From: Gammaproteobacteria bacterium
Lineage (GTDB): Bacteria; Pseudomonadota; Gammaproteobacteria; UBA5861
Assembly: GCA_022360445.1 (NCBI GenBank)
Contig: JAKSCV010000058.1
Coordinates: 62,001-126,000 of the forward strand
DNA length: 64,000 nucleotides
Direction: 5' to 3'
Part shown: positions 47,998 through 55,930 of the stretch, one piece after another
How the letters are laid out: each line of letters opens with the position of its first letter
How positions within the stretch are numbered: position 1 is the first letter of the stretch
Notes under the pieces: generated by a model
Database searches by the model: none
What the model was told of the DNA's origin: nothing
The model's input: only the letters and a program-made list of their open reading frames with translations
Program-made: the position numbers and the translations under genes

Positions 47998-48300
47998 ATA
48001 AGCACAAGAAAGCGCTATTCAAAAGAGTTCCATTTGGATGTCATCAGCCTCGTGCTAGAGAAAAGCGATACTCGAACGGAGGCGGCCCGAAGCCTGGAAA
48101 TCAGCCAATAGGCTGGGCCGGTGGATCAAAGAACATAGCGCCGATGAAGACAGCCGTTCCGGAGAAATGGGAAACTGACAATAAATCACAACGGTTGAAG
48201 CGAGCACTCAACGCATTGGGTTACATTAACCCCATTAAATACAAATCAGCGATGGATGAATTGATCAGTCCGGTGTACCTTGCCATTGAAAACTCGCAAG
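47998..48300 (+). pseudogene. Decayed IS3-family element, left remnant
   Basis: From 48001 one frame reads STRKRYSKEFHLDVISLVLE then KSDTRTEAARSLEIS, the N-terminus of an IS3-family OrfA; the expected start ATG is ATA. A frameshift near 48107 moves to NRLGRWIKEHSADEDSRSGEMGN, the next OrfA segment. After that, QRLKRALNALGYINPIKYKS (about 48199-48258) looks like the very end of OrfB, so the middle of the element is deleted. A longer open frame of 133 codons crosses this stretch in another phase and is not a real gene. The remnant lies just left of the cassette array. Confidence 0.7.
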
Positions 48301-48402
48301 TTTCGATCACCCATATTTGTTATATTAATATTTCCATACGTGGACAATAAGACCGCATACATCGAATCAATACAAGGACATTAAGTTCCGTTTAATAACG
48401 CT

Positions 48403-48409
48403 GTTAGCT
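48403..48409 (+). other. Lone integron R' box at the left end of the cassette array
   Basis: GTTAGCT fits the GTTRRRY-like recombination box and stands 23 bases before the first cassette gene. No complete attC is visible to its left, where sequence merges with the IS3 remnant; it may be the right half of a truncated attC or a remnant of attI. Confidence 0.45.
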
Positions 48410-48431
48410 GTATAAAAATAGAGATCGAGCA

Positions 48432-48797
48432 TTGAATAAAGAGACTGTCATTAAAAATCCTTCTTCTTCTGATGCGACTTGGGAATTTCTCGATGGCAGC
48501 AAGAGGTCTGCCGTAAACCTAAGAACATCATTTGTTGGTATAGGCTCCTATAAGCCTGGGTGGCGGTGGTCGGTGCATGTAGGCAAACAAACAGGAAAAC
48601 AATCAGAAAATCACATAGGTTACATATTGTCTGGTTCTTTTACTGTAAAGAGTGCGAGCGGAGAAGAGTCCGTAGTTGGTCCCGGAGAGGCTTTTGAATT
48701 AGCGCCAGATCATGATGCATGGGTGAATGGTGATCAACCATGTGTGGCCCTAGATTTCGGCTGTACTGAAAAGCACGAAACTGAAAGTGACAGCTAA
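48432..48797 (+). CDS. Cupin-domain protein (cassette 1)
   Basis: The 121-residue protein is a single small cupin: WRWSVHVGKQTGKQSENHIGYILSGSFTVKSASGEESVVGPGEAFELAPDHDAWVNGDQPCVALDFG. The start is TTG (48432). The usual metal-binding histidines are only partly kept (His in ENHIG and PDHDAW), so metal binding is possible but the ligand is unknown. The stop codon sits inside the R'' box of the following attC, as is typical for integron cassettes. Confidence 0.78.
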   Translation: MNKETVIKNPSSSDATWEFLDGSKRSAVNLRTSFVGIGSYKPGWRWSVHVGKQTGKQSENHIGYILSGSFTVKSASGEESVVGPGEAFELAPDHDAWVNGDQPCVALDFGCTEKHETESDS

Positions 48798-48890
48798 CAA
48801 AAGCATGCGTACGGACTGTCAAAAGCGCCGCGGCTTTCGCTACGCTACAACCACACCGCTTTTGGCATCCGGTGATGCTAAGCGTTAGTC
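48792..48890 (+). repeat. attC site after the cupin cassette
   Basis: It runs from AGCTAAC to GTTAGTC, 99 bp. The arms pair as AGCAT...CGGA with TCCGG...ATGCT and CAAAAGCG with CGCTTTTG around a GC-rich centre, the expected imperfect palindrome. Confidence 0.8.
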
Positions 48891-48906
48891 CTTCGTTTCT
48901 CATCTT

Positions 48907-49722
48907 ATGCAAACGTTAATTGATACAGCAAAAAAAGTCATATGTGACAATAGAAGTTTACCTTTTTCTGTTTATCGCTCCTTAAAAGAGCAGGATATGT
49001 TGAATGTTCCGATCATTAAGCCGTTATTAATAGCGGTCTTATCTGGAAATAAAGAATTGGGTGCCGAGGGCGAACTACTCTGCCCGTCGGGTAACTTTGT
49101 TTTTTTATCGAACACACCAACTATTGCGGTGAGAAATATTCCAAGCGATTCGGAGTATTTTGCCTTACTCATCGAATTTGATTATTCTGATTTTGAGTGT
49201 CTTGAACACAGAAGCTTCGAAACGAATACCTATTTTCAAGGAGCTATTAAGCCAGAGCTCGAATTTACTTTGCAGCAGTTTATTGAGTGGTCGGCATTCT
49301 CATCTCCTGAACTATGGCATATCCGCCGCAAGGAAATTCTTCAGGTAATTGCCTCATTAGGCTTTGAAGAGGTTAGGTCGATCATGAAACCGCCTACTTT
49401 AAGCCATAAAATTCACACCATTATCAGCTCGGATTTGGCCAACGACTTAGATGCCGTGGCCATCTCGTCAATGCTGGCCATAAGTGAATCGACGTTACGC
49501 CGGAAGTTAAGTGCGGAAGGAGACAAGTTTCAGGACATTAAGGATAGGGCTAAGCTAGGGCATGGTTTGCATCTAGTGCAAACCAGTGTGCATTCCATTG
49601 GCCATATTGCAGCGCTATGCGGCTACTCATCTCAGTCGCGCTTTACGGATAAGTTTAAGCAACTTTTTACTATCACGCCTACCGAGTTAAGAAAAACGAA
49701 GATGAGCGGATCAGGCGAATAA
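48907..49722 (+). CDS. AraC-family regulator (cassette 2)
   Basis: The 271-residue protein has an N-terminal regulatory domain without a recognised ligand motif and a C-terminal AraC-type DNA-binding domain (about 170-262): AVAISSMLAISESTLRRKLSAEGDKFQDIKDRAKLGHGLHLVQTSVHSIGHIAALCGYSSQSRFTDKFKQLFTITPTELRK. It starts 17 bases after an attC end. No attC separates it from the YbhB-like gene 72 bp downstream, so both may travel in one two-gene cassette, with the regulator perhaps controlling the second gene. Confidence 0.85.
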   Translation: MQTLIDTAKKVICDNRSLPFSVYRSLKEQDMLNVPIIKPLLIAVLSGNKELGAEGELLCPSGNFVFLSNTPTIAVRNIPSDSEYFALLIEFDYSDFECLEHRSFETNTYFQGAIKPELEFTLQQFIEWSAFSSPELWHIRRKEILQVIASLGFEEVRSIMKPPTLSHKIHTIISSDLANDLDAVAISSMLAISESTLRRKLSAEGDKFQDIKDRAKLGHGLHLVQTSVHSIGHIAALCGYSSQSRFTDKFKQLFTITPTELRKTKMSGSGE

Positions 49723-49794
49723 ATGGTTGATTTGAGGGTAATACGTTTTTCTAATCGAGCGTAATATAAGCACTCTTATCAATTGGAGATTCAA

Positions 49795-50352
49795 ATGAAA
49801 AAGTCGATTAACAAATTTGCAATTTTATTTTCATCGTTGCTTTTATCTACGGTCTCAATGGCAGATGATTTTTCATTAAACAGTGCCGATATAGCGCATG
49901 GCGAGTTCATGAGCAAAGCGCAGGAATTCGAGGGCTTCGGATGTAGTGGGGGTAATGAGTCGCCACAGCTGTCGTGGAGTAACGCGCCAAAAGGCACAGT
50001 AGCCTTTGCGGTTACCGCTTATGACCCCGACGCACCGACAGGGAGCGGCTGGTGGCATTGGCAAATTGTCAATATTCCAGCCAATGTCACCAGTTTAGCA
50101 GCTGGCTCTGGCGATCAGAGTAATAAGCTAGCCCCGAAAGGGAGCCGTCAAATTGACAACGACTATGGTTTTGCTGGTTTTGGCGGTGCTTGTCCTCCTG
50201 AGGGACATGGTGCACATCGATATCAATTTACGGTGCATGCTTTGTCCAAGAAATTAGAGTTGCCCGAAAACGCTTCAGGTGCCTTAGCCGGGTTTATGAT
50301 CAAAGCTCACTCGTTGGGTTCAAGTTCAATTGAAGCGTTATATAAACGTTGA
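49795..50352 (+). CDS. YbhB/YbcL-like (PEBP family) secreted protein
   Basis: A 185-residue protein with a signal peptide (MKKSINKFAILFSSLLLSTVSMA before DDFS) and a PEBP fold: GGNESPQLSWSNAPKGTVAFAVTAYDPDAPTGSGWWHWQIVNIPANVTSL, then GGACPPEGHGAHRYQFTVHAL. The DPDAPTG and GPCPP-like loops form the ligand pocket of YbhB/YbcL and RKIP homologues; bacterial functions are poorly known. The ATG at 49795 is preferred, with TTGGAGA upstream. The stop is followed two bases later by an attC. Confidence 0.88.
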   Translation: MKKSINKFAILFSSLLLSTVSMADDFSLNSADIAHGEFMSKAQEFEGFGCSGGNESPQLSWSNAPKGTVAFAVTAYDPDAPTGSGWWHWQIVNIPANVTSLAAGSGDQSNKLAPKGSRQIDNDYGFAGFGGACPPEGHGAHRYQFTVHALSKKLELPENASGALAGFMIKAHSLGSSSIEALYKR

Positions 50353-50354
50353 TA

Positions 50355-50411
50355 GCCTAACAAAAATATTAAGCCAATGCGTTAGACGCACGGCTTATCT
50401 TGGCGTTAGGC
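50355..50411 (+). repeat. attC site, 57 bp, canonical
   Basis: GCCTAAC (R'') at 50355-50361 and GTTAGGC (R') at 50405-50411 are exact reverse complements and match the consensus RYYYAAC/GTTRRRY. Inner boxes TTAAGCC and CGGCTTA pair around a short loop. This is the best-preserved site in the array. Confidence 0.92.
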
Positions 50412-50444
50412 ACCTTTGAGGCCTTCTAAGCTCGGTTACTTTCT

Positions 50445-51385
50445 ATGAATAAATACAAACCGTGTCGTCATAGCCAATCATGGCAACGTGGACGTACTAG
50501 ATACGGTCGAGGACGCGATTCCCGAACCAAAGTCAGGGCACGTCAGAGTCAAGGGTCTTGCTGCAGGTGCCGGCTGCGCTGACATTATGGCTCAGCACGG
50601 AGGTTATCCTTTAGCACCGAAACTGCCGTTCACCCCCGGTTATGATCTCGTCGGAATCGTTGATCACGTTAGTTCAGACGCTATCGGCATTGAAACAGGT
50701 AGTATGTGGCTGCGCTCAATCCAGAGTTTGGTTGTTACTCGGAGTATGTATGTGTGCCTCCAGAGCTTTTATTGCCTGTTCCTGAAGAACTGGAGCCAGC
50801 AGAAGTTGTCAGTCTGATTCTCAACTGTCTTACCGCGCACTGTATCCTGCATAAAAAAGGCCAACTTACAGAGCGGTGAAACCGTTTTAATTCATGCTGC
50901 TGCCGGCAAACATCCAACCGTCTGTGAATACGGCGGCATCCCAAGAGATTATCAAAACCAGGATTTTCTCGAGTACATTCGTAACGAAGCGCTAGATAGA
51001 GTCAATGCCGCATTCGATCCAATTGGCGGGCCAAACCTACGGCGCTTGTATAAAGCGGTAAGAAAAGGTGGCCGGGTAGTTAGCTATGGTTGCCGGAGAC
51101 AGCTTCGGCGGCATGAAACAAATGGTATTCGGTGTGCTTCAAATGGCTGCGTTTAACTTCTGGCCGGACGGTAAACGGGTAACGCTCTGCGCCACCCCAA
51201 GCGAAGTAAAGAAAGATCATTGATGGTACCGGGAAACCCTTGCCGAGCTCATTAGCATGCTTGCTGCACGGCAAATAAATCCAGCCATTGGTGCAAGAGT
51301 GCCATTATTAGAAGTAAAGTGTGCGCATCAAATGCGGGGGCAAGGCAAGGTTGCCGGCAAGGTTGTTTTGGTTTGCGAGTCGTAA
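50445..51385 (+). pseudogene. Broken zinc/quinone-type alcohol dehydrogenase (cassette 3)
   Basis: Pieces of an MDR-family dehydrogenase of about 310 residues are spread over several frames: NRVVIANHGNVDVLDTVEDAIPEP and KLPFTPGYDLVGIVDHV first, then VAALNPEFGCYSEYVCVPPELLLPVPEELEPAEVVSLIL after a frameshift near 50705, SGETVLIHAAAG after another near 50870, FDPIGGPNLRRLYKAVRKGGRVVSYG, and a C-terminal part after 51090 that also crosses a TGA near 51219 and ends CES at 51385. At least four lesions make it non-functional. Confidence 0.85.
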
Positions 51386-51389
51386 AGGT

Positions 51390-51462
51390 GCCCAGCAAAT
51401 GGTTGGAGAGGGACGTTTTTTCCGCTACGCTCCAAAATCGCCCCTCAATTCAAGCGATAGCA
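51390..51462 (+). repeat. Degenerate attC site
   Basis: GCCCAGC and GATAGCA replace the consensus outer boxes, but the inner arms still pair (GAGAGGGACG against CGCCCCTC) around the CCGCTACGCTCC centre often seen in attC sites. The mutated core boxes suggest it is no longer recombinogenic. Confidence 0.6.
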
Positions 51463-51478
51463 CGGAGAACGAACATTA

Positions 51479-51964
51479 ATGAAAACCGTACTTCTAGGCA
51501 ACGCTGGCGCGGGGAAAAGCACCTTATCCCGAAAACTTACTGAAGCAAAGGCTGCCGTTACATTGTCCCTCGATGAATTAGCGTTTGCGGGCGGAACCGA
51601 GCGGCGCCCATTGGAAGATAGCGTGACTGAAGCGATGAGTTTTATCCGAGCAAATGAGAGTTGGATTATTGAAGGGTGCTACTCAGATATTATCGCTCCG
51701 CTGCTCCCGTTCGATGAGAGGCTAATTTTCTTGAACCCTGGCGTCGAAGCATGTGTGCATCACTGCAAAGCACGCCCATGGGAACCGGAAAAATTCGAAT
51801 CAAGCGAGTCACAAGGTTCTAACCTTGAGAATCTTATTGCTTGGGTTCGCGAGTACGAATCCAGAGAAGATGAATATGGGTTGAAGCGGCATCGGGAGCT
51901 TTTCGAGTCGTTTCAGAAATCGAAAGTCGAATACAACCACCCATCTGAGTATACAGTGGTATAA
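51479..51964 (+). CDS. P-loop kinase-like ATPase (cassette 4)
   Basis: The 161-residue protein has Walker A GNAGAGKST (residues 7-15), LSLDELAF as a possible acid-base Asp, and WIIEGCYSDIIAPLLPFDERLIFLNPGVEACVHHCKARPWEPEKF as the lid-like middle. This resembles the adenylate/shikimate-kinase-like P-loop proteins often annotated as AAA family ATPases in integron cassettes. No substrate can be assigned. It starts 16 bases after an attC and ends at the next. Confidence 0.8.
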   Translation: MKTVLLGNAGAGKSTLSRKLTEAKAAVTLSLDELAFAGGTERRPLEDSVTEAMSFIRANESWIIEGCYSDIIAPLLPFDERLIFLNPGVEACVHHCKARPWEPEKFESSESQGSNLENLIAWVREYESREDEYGLKRHRELFESFQKSKVEYNHPSEYTVV

Positions 51965-52045
51965 AAACACCATGGAGAAGGACGTATTTTCTGCTACACC
52001 CTTCAGGCTCCATTCCAAATACGCCTCTCATGGTGAGCGTTAGCG
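51960..52045 (+). repeat. attC site after the P-loop cassette
   Basis: The right box is GTTAGCG (52039-52045). The arms ACCATGGAGA...ACGTATTT and AAATACGCCTCTCATGGT pair over about 17 positions around a CTGCTACACCCTTCAGG centre. The left box is decayed to ATAAAAAC-like sequence. Confidence 0.75.
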
Positions 52046-52063
52046 AACGCAGGAGAAACGTGT

Positions 52064-52708
52064 ATGTATATTCCCAAACAATTTGAAGAACCGAGAGTCG
52101 AGATAATGCACGAGCTTATCCGAGCGTACCCCTTGGCTACTCTGGTTACGCACTCATCAAGCGGACTGAACGCAAACCACATTCCACTACACTTGTCCGA
52201 GTCGCCAGCACCTTATGGTACGTTACGGGGTCATATTGCACGTGCTAATCCATTATTTGGTGAAATTGCCGAAGGCCTTGAAAGCTTAGTCGTCTTTCAT
52301 GGTCCCGATTCCTACATTACCCCTTCGTGGTACGCCACTAAGAAGGAAACAGGACAAGTCGTGCCCACTTGGAATTTTGCTGTTGTGCATGCTTATGGTG
52401 CCCTGCGTGTTGTAGACAATGCATCATGGTTACGAGAGCAGCTTGACGGGCTTACTAACCAAAATGAAGCGACTTTTCCAAAGCCGTGGGCAGTTTCAGA
52501 TGCACCAAATGATTACATTGAACGAATTATGGCGGCCATTGTTGGTGTAGAAGTGGTCATCACAAAGTTACTTGGCAAATGGAAAGTCAGCCAGAATCAG
52601 CCGACACGAAATCAAATTGGCGTAATATCAGGATTGAGGGTAAGTGGCCATCCAGAAACTGAAGCAATGGCTACCCTAGTGGAAGCTGAAGTGAAAAATA
52701 TTCGCTAA
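52064..52708 (+). CDS. FMN-binding PaiB-like protein (cassette 5)
   Basis: The 214-residue protein matches the FMN-binding negative transcriptional regulator family (PaiB): MYIPKQFEEPRVEIMHELIRAYPLATLVTH, NHIPLHL, LRGHIARANPLF, FHGPDSYITPSWYATKKETGQVVPTWNFAVVHAYG and the C-terminal GKWKVSQNQPTRNQIGVISGL. It has a split-barrel FMN-binding fold; regulation of sporulation or proteases is reported for Bacillus PaiB, while the role in Gammaproteobacteria is unclear. AGGAGAAA precedes the ATG. Its stop lies within the next attC box. Confidence 0.92.
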   Translation: MYIPKQFEEPRVEIMHELIRAYPLATLVTHSSSGLNANHIPLHLSESPAPYGTLRGHIARANPLFGEIAEGLESLVVFHGPDSYITPSWYATKKETGQVVPTWNFAVVHAYGALRVVDNASWLREQLDGLTNQNEATFPKPWAVSDAPNDYIERIMAAIVGVEVVITKLLGKWKVSQNQPTRNQIGVISGLRVSGHPETEAMATLVEAEVKNIR

Positions 52709-52815
52709 CATTCACCGATCCGCCCTATCGTCGGCTGTTAAGCGACTACTCTCCCGCTCTTTTGATAGGCCCACTCACGCTCCGCCTATCAAGAGCGTTC
52801 GAGCCGACGTTATAC
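52703..52815 (+). repeat. attC site, 113 bp
   Basis: It runs from CGCTAAC to GTTATAC. Very strong inner pairing: CGCTCTTTTGATAGGC with GCCTATCAAGAGCG, and CGTCGGCT with AGCCGACG. Confidence 0.82.
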
Positions 52816-52830
52816 ACTAAGAGGCAAGAA

Positions 52831-53325
52831 ATGAACAAAGGAGTATTGACATTTTTCTGTGGAAAAATGGGGGCAGGTAAAACGACAAAATCTCTTGAAG
52901 TTTCCCATGAGCGAAACGCCGTACTACTTTCTGAAGACGAGTGGCTTGCGTCAGTTTATCCGGATAGCATCCAGACACTGGAAGATTACATAAAATGTGC
53001 TGATCGGCTCAAGCCACAAATGAAGAAGTTAACTCAGTCTATCTTGGTAACAGGGACTAACGTGGTAATGGACTTTCCTGCAAATACAATTTCGCAACGA
53101 GAGTGGTTTAAAAGCATTTTCTCTGAAATCCAGGCTCCTCACGAGCTGATTTACATCGACCAACCAAATGAGATTTGCTTGAGGCAAATAGCAAAAAGGC
53201 GGATAGAGCAACCACAAAGAGCGGCAACTGATACCGAAGAGATGTTTGAGCTTGTTACAAAGTACTTCGTTGCCCCCATCCCTGATGAAGGGTTCAATAC
53301 AACCGTAATTACGGCAACTGCCTAA
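52831..53325 (+). CDS. P-loop kinase-like ATPase (cassette 6)
   Basis: The 164-residue protein has Walker A GKMGAGKTT (about residues 11-19), LLSEDEWLASVYP with an acidic pair after the second strand, and VVMDFPANTISQREWFKSIF and LRQIAKRRIEQPQRA as lid-type elements. This fits the AAA_33-type small kinases that include nucleotide and antibiotic phosphotransferases and zeta-toxin-like folds. The target is unknown. The frame opens upstream inside the attC; the ATG at 52831 with AGAGGCAAGA upstream is the likely start. Unrelated in sequence to cassette 4 beyond the P-loop. Confidence 0.82.
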   Translation: MNKGVLTFFCGKMGAGKTTKSLEVSHERNAVLLSEDEWLASVYPDSIQTLEDYIKCADRLKPQMKKLTQSILVTGTNVVMDFPANTISQREWFKSIFSEIQAPHELIYIDQPNEICLRQIAKRRIEQPQRAATDTEEMFELVTKYFVAPIPDEGFNTTVITATA

Positions 53326-53403
53326 AATCACAGGTACGGCGACGGCTTTTCCGTTGCGGCTTCGCCTTCACTACTAAGTGGCGACTGATGCAAGGCGTTA
53401 GGC
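53320..53403 (+). repeat. attC site, 84 bp
   Basis: GCCTAAA at the left (overlapping the stop codon) and GTTAGGC at 53397-53403 are the outer boxes. The centre is GC-rich and self-complementary in part (GCGACGGC...GCGGC). Confidence 0.8.
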
Positions 53404-53408
53404 AAAAA

Positions 53409-53690
53409 ATGGAGAATTATCGAGCGGATAAAGAATCGTTTGATGAACTGAACCAGTTCATCGCTGATTTAGAGGCATCGCTAAATGATCACGACGCTGT
53501 TGAATACAATAAGTATTTCAGTTCTGATATCTCTTGGGGCAATTCTAATGGTGGGTTAACCTTGAGTTTGTCTGGGCTTCATCCAGTGCACAAAGAATTT
53601 CTTGAAGGCCCACTAAAAAGTCGGAATTTAAATATACCGTAGAGCGCATTGAGTTGCTAAGCCAAGATGCGACGTATGCGCATGTTCGGC
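53409..53690 (+). pseudogene. Broken SnoaL/NTF2-like gene (cassette 7)
   Basis: MENYRADKESFDELNQFIADLEASLNDHDAVEYNKYFSSDISWGNSNGG then LHPVHKEFL is the N-terminal part of a DUF4440/SgcJ-type NTF2-like domain. The frame stops at 53642, but another phase continues as KYTVERIELLSQDATYAHVRL and runs straight into the attC box at 53688. A single frameshift near 53620 explains the break; the family's last strand is also missing. Confidence 0.7.
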
Positions 53691-53774
53691 TAACAAGGTA
53701 TTGTTGCAGCGCAAAAAAACGTGCTGCTAGGACGTCCTCGCTAGCGCTCCGGCGCCCAAAACACGGCATTAGGT
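53688..53774 (+). repeat. attC-like site, partly decayed
   Basis: GGCTAAC at 53688-53694 and ATTAGGT at 53768-53774 (G of the R' box changed to A) enclose 73 bp with TGTTGCAGCGC on the left and GCGCCCAAAACACGGC on the right, which pair imperfectly. Confidence 0.65.
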
Positions 53775-53852
53775 ATCTCGTTTTCTGATGACATTGGCCT
53801 GTAAAGGCGTTGTCGACTATGATGATATTAGGGAGACAATTGGGAAAATTGC

Positions 53853-55196
53853 ATGAAACGACCTGAAAATTTAGCGTCCGGCGAATTGGCTCGGTTAATT
53901 CCAGTGGCGTCAAAGCCAGAGCTAAAAAACACCAGTGTCACATGTGCCATCTTGATGGCAGTGAACGAATTTGCAGAGGCGCTGCTCGGCCAACTTGGCG
54001 CACCGACAGGTAAGCGGGCCAAAACTGAGGTCTGGGTCGAGCCCGTATTCAAATCAGCTAAGGGCGAAAACAAGGATCGACCGGATGCCTTGATCGTCGT
54101 CGATAACGGGCGGCGAAAGTGGCAGGCGCTTGTAGAAGCGAAAGCGAAGAATACAGATTTGGATTCGGGCCAAGTCGAACGCTACCTTGATATCGCCAAA
54201 GCCCAAGAAATTGATGCGGTAGTTACTATTTCAAATCAGTTTGTGGCTACGCCTTCACAGTCCCCTTGCGATATCAACCGTCAGAAACTCAAGAAAGTCG
54301 AACTGTTTCATTGGTCTTGGTCGTATCTTGAAACTGAGGCAAAAATTCAGCTCTCAAAAAGCGCGGTCTCCGACCCCGATCAGGCGTATATGCTCAATGA
54401 GTATGTACGGTACTTGGAACACGATTCAGCCGGAGTCAGTGAATTCGAGCAGATGGGCAAGGAGTGGGTGGAGGCGTGCAAACTGTATTTCGCAAAATCC
54501 ACTTTAGATAAAAAATCACCGCTCATTGCTCCTGTTGTCAGTGATTGGGATGAATTGATGCGTTGTACGGCGCTGTCTATGAGCCGGGCGCTTGAGACGA
54601 ATGTAACTACCGTCCTGAGTACGAAGGAAAGAAAAAACCCAGTTGAACGCCTCGAAAATTTGCAGAACTCTTTTGCAAGTTCGGGTGAACTTGAAAGTCG
54701 CTTGGAGGTTCCTGATGCGGCATCTCACATTTCAGTGGAAGCCGATCTCACCCGCCGTTCAGTAACTGTGTCAATGGCAGTGGATGCCCCTACAGACAAA
54801 AAACGTGCGCCGGCAACGGTTACATGGCTTCTTCGCCAACTGTCCAAAACCGAAGATGGAAGTTTGATGCTTGTGACCAAATGGCCAGGAAGAGCACAAG
54901 ACACTTATGCAGAATTATCTACGGTGCGCGAAGACCCCGCAGCGTTGGTGAGTGAGAGAAAGGGTTTGTTGCCTCGATCGTTCGAGATCAAGGCTATTTC
55001 CGACCTCGGTGGTAAGTTCACTCAGCGTCGCAATTTTGTCCCGGAGTTGGTTTCGTGTGTAACCAAGTTTTACGAGGCCGTGGGGCAGCATGTGGTTCCT
55101 TGGCAGGCCCCTCCGCCGAAACCCAAAAAGCCTGTGCAAGTGGATGAATCGGAGGAAAAAAGCTTATCTTCAGACGACAGTGCATCCGGCACCTAA
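53853..55196 (+). CDS. Putative PD-(D/E)XK nuclease-like protein (cassette 8)
   Basis: I do not recognise this 447-residue protein as a named family. Its N-terminal third carries a nuclease-like pattern: Asp78 in DRPDALIVV, Glu95-x-Lys97 in ALVEAKAKN, and Gln107-xxx-Tyr111 in GQVERYLDIAKAQ, matching the D...ExK...QxxxY order of RecB-type PD-(D/E)XK nucleases. The middle (about 150-300) is helical and the end (about 315-425) looks strand-rich, with a proline-rich and acidic tail. It is by far the longest cassette gene. A DNA-cutting role, for example in phage defence, is inference from the motif and the setting; no partner methylase or helicase is present. Confidence 0.6.
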   Translation: MKRPENLASGELARLIPVASKPELKNTSVTCAILMAVNEFAEALLGQLGAPTGKRAKTEVWVEPVFKSAKGENKDRPDALIVVDNGRRKWQALVEAKAKNTDLDSGQVERYLDIAKAQEIDAVVTISNQFVATPSQSPCDINRQKLKKVELFHWSWSYLETEAKIQLSKSAVSDPDQAYMLNEYVRYLEHDSAGVSEFEQMGKEWVEACKLYFAKSTLDKKSPLIAPVVSDWDELMRCTALSMSRALETNVTTVLSTKERKNPVERLENLQNSFASSGELESRLEVPDAASHISVEADLTRRSVTVSMAVDAPTDKKRAPATVTWLLRQLSKTEDGSLMLVTKWPGRAQDTYAELSTVREDPAALVSERKGLLPRSFEIKAISDLGGKFTQRRNFVPELVSCVTKFYEAVGQHVVPWQAPPPKPKKPVQVDESEEKSLSSDDSASGT

Positions 55197-55228
55197 CAAA
55201 TCGTTGCAGCTGGCCTCAGGTGTTAGCA
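55191..55228 (+). repeat. Short attC-like site
   Basis: ACCTAAC (fits RYYYAAC, overlapping the stop of the nuclease-like gene) and GTTAGCA are only 38 bp end to end, shorter than normal attC sites, so an internal deletion is likely. Confidence 0.6.
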
Positions 55229-55243
55229 ATAAGGAGAATGATT

Positions 55244-55930
55244 ATGAAGAAAAATTTACTAATTGTAGGTGCAAGTCGTGGGATTGGGTTGGCAGTTGCC
55301 GAATTCTACGATGCAAAAGGGGACAATATTATATCTGTCTCAAGAACACCATCAACTGTGGGAAATTGGGTCGAGGCTGATATCTCAATACCAAATGGCA
55401 TCGAAAAAGTGTTAGACGCAGTATCCGAACAAACTATAGATGCCCTCTTATTTATGGGAGGGGTCTGGGAGAAGAACGCATTCACTGATGAATATGATTT
55501 TGAGAGAAGTTCTTATTCCGAAACTCAAGCTGTAATTAACGTAAATCAAATAGCTCCTATCGAACTTGTCAAAGGTCTGCTGAACAACCTCCGACGAGCT
55601 GAGAATCCGCGAGCGGTATTTATAGGGGCGACTTCAGGGCTTGAATTATCTGCCACAGCAGAAGTTGCGTATAGTGCTTCCAAGTTTGGTCTCCGTGGAG
55701 CAGTCCACTCCCTTCGAATTAACTATAAAAATGAAGGCATCGGATTTACTACAATCAACCCGGGTTTTGTGGGAACGGATGAGGTTCTCGAAGATATAGA
55801 GTCCGGTGAGTCAACTGGACTTATTCCAATACCAATAGAAGACATAGTGCGAGCAGTCAACTTTGTAATGCAATCCAGCAAAGACACTGATTTGGGAGAC
55901 ATAACTCTTACACAAAAATACGAGAGCTAA
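55244..55930 (+). CDS. SDR-family oxidoreductase (cassette 9)
   Basis: The 228-residue protein is a short-chain dehydrogenase. Its dinucleotide-binding loop is IVGASRGIGLAVAEF (GxxxGxG), the central Asn motif is INVNQIAP, and the catalytic Tyr-Lys pair is in YSASKFGLRGAVHSL, with Ser in GATSG. Cofactor choice and substrate are unknown. The frame opens inside the preceding attC, but the ATG at 55244 has AAGGAG upstream. AGCTAAC at 55925-55931, overlapping the stop, is the left box of a truncated attC. Confidence 0.9.
   Translation: MKKNLLIVGASRGIGLAVAEFYDAKGDNIISVSRTPSTVGNWVEADISIPNGIEKVLDAVSEQTIDALLFMGGVWEKNAFTDEYDFERSSYSETQAVINVNQIAPIELVKGLLNNLRRAENPRAVFIGATSGLELSATAEVAYSASKFGLRGAVHSLRINYKNEGIGFTTINPGFVGTDEVLEDIESGESTGLIPIPIEDIVRAVNFVMQSSKDTDLGDITLTQKYES

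Noticed and set aside
47949-48350. 133-codon plus-strand open frame
   Set aside because: IS3 OrfA and OrfB fragments in other phases explain the sequence, and the open frame's own translation has no family-like pattern in its first 80 residues.
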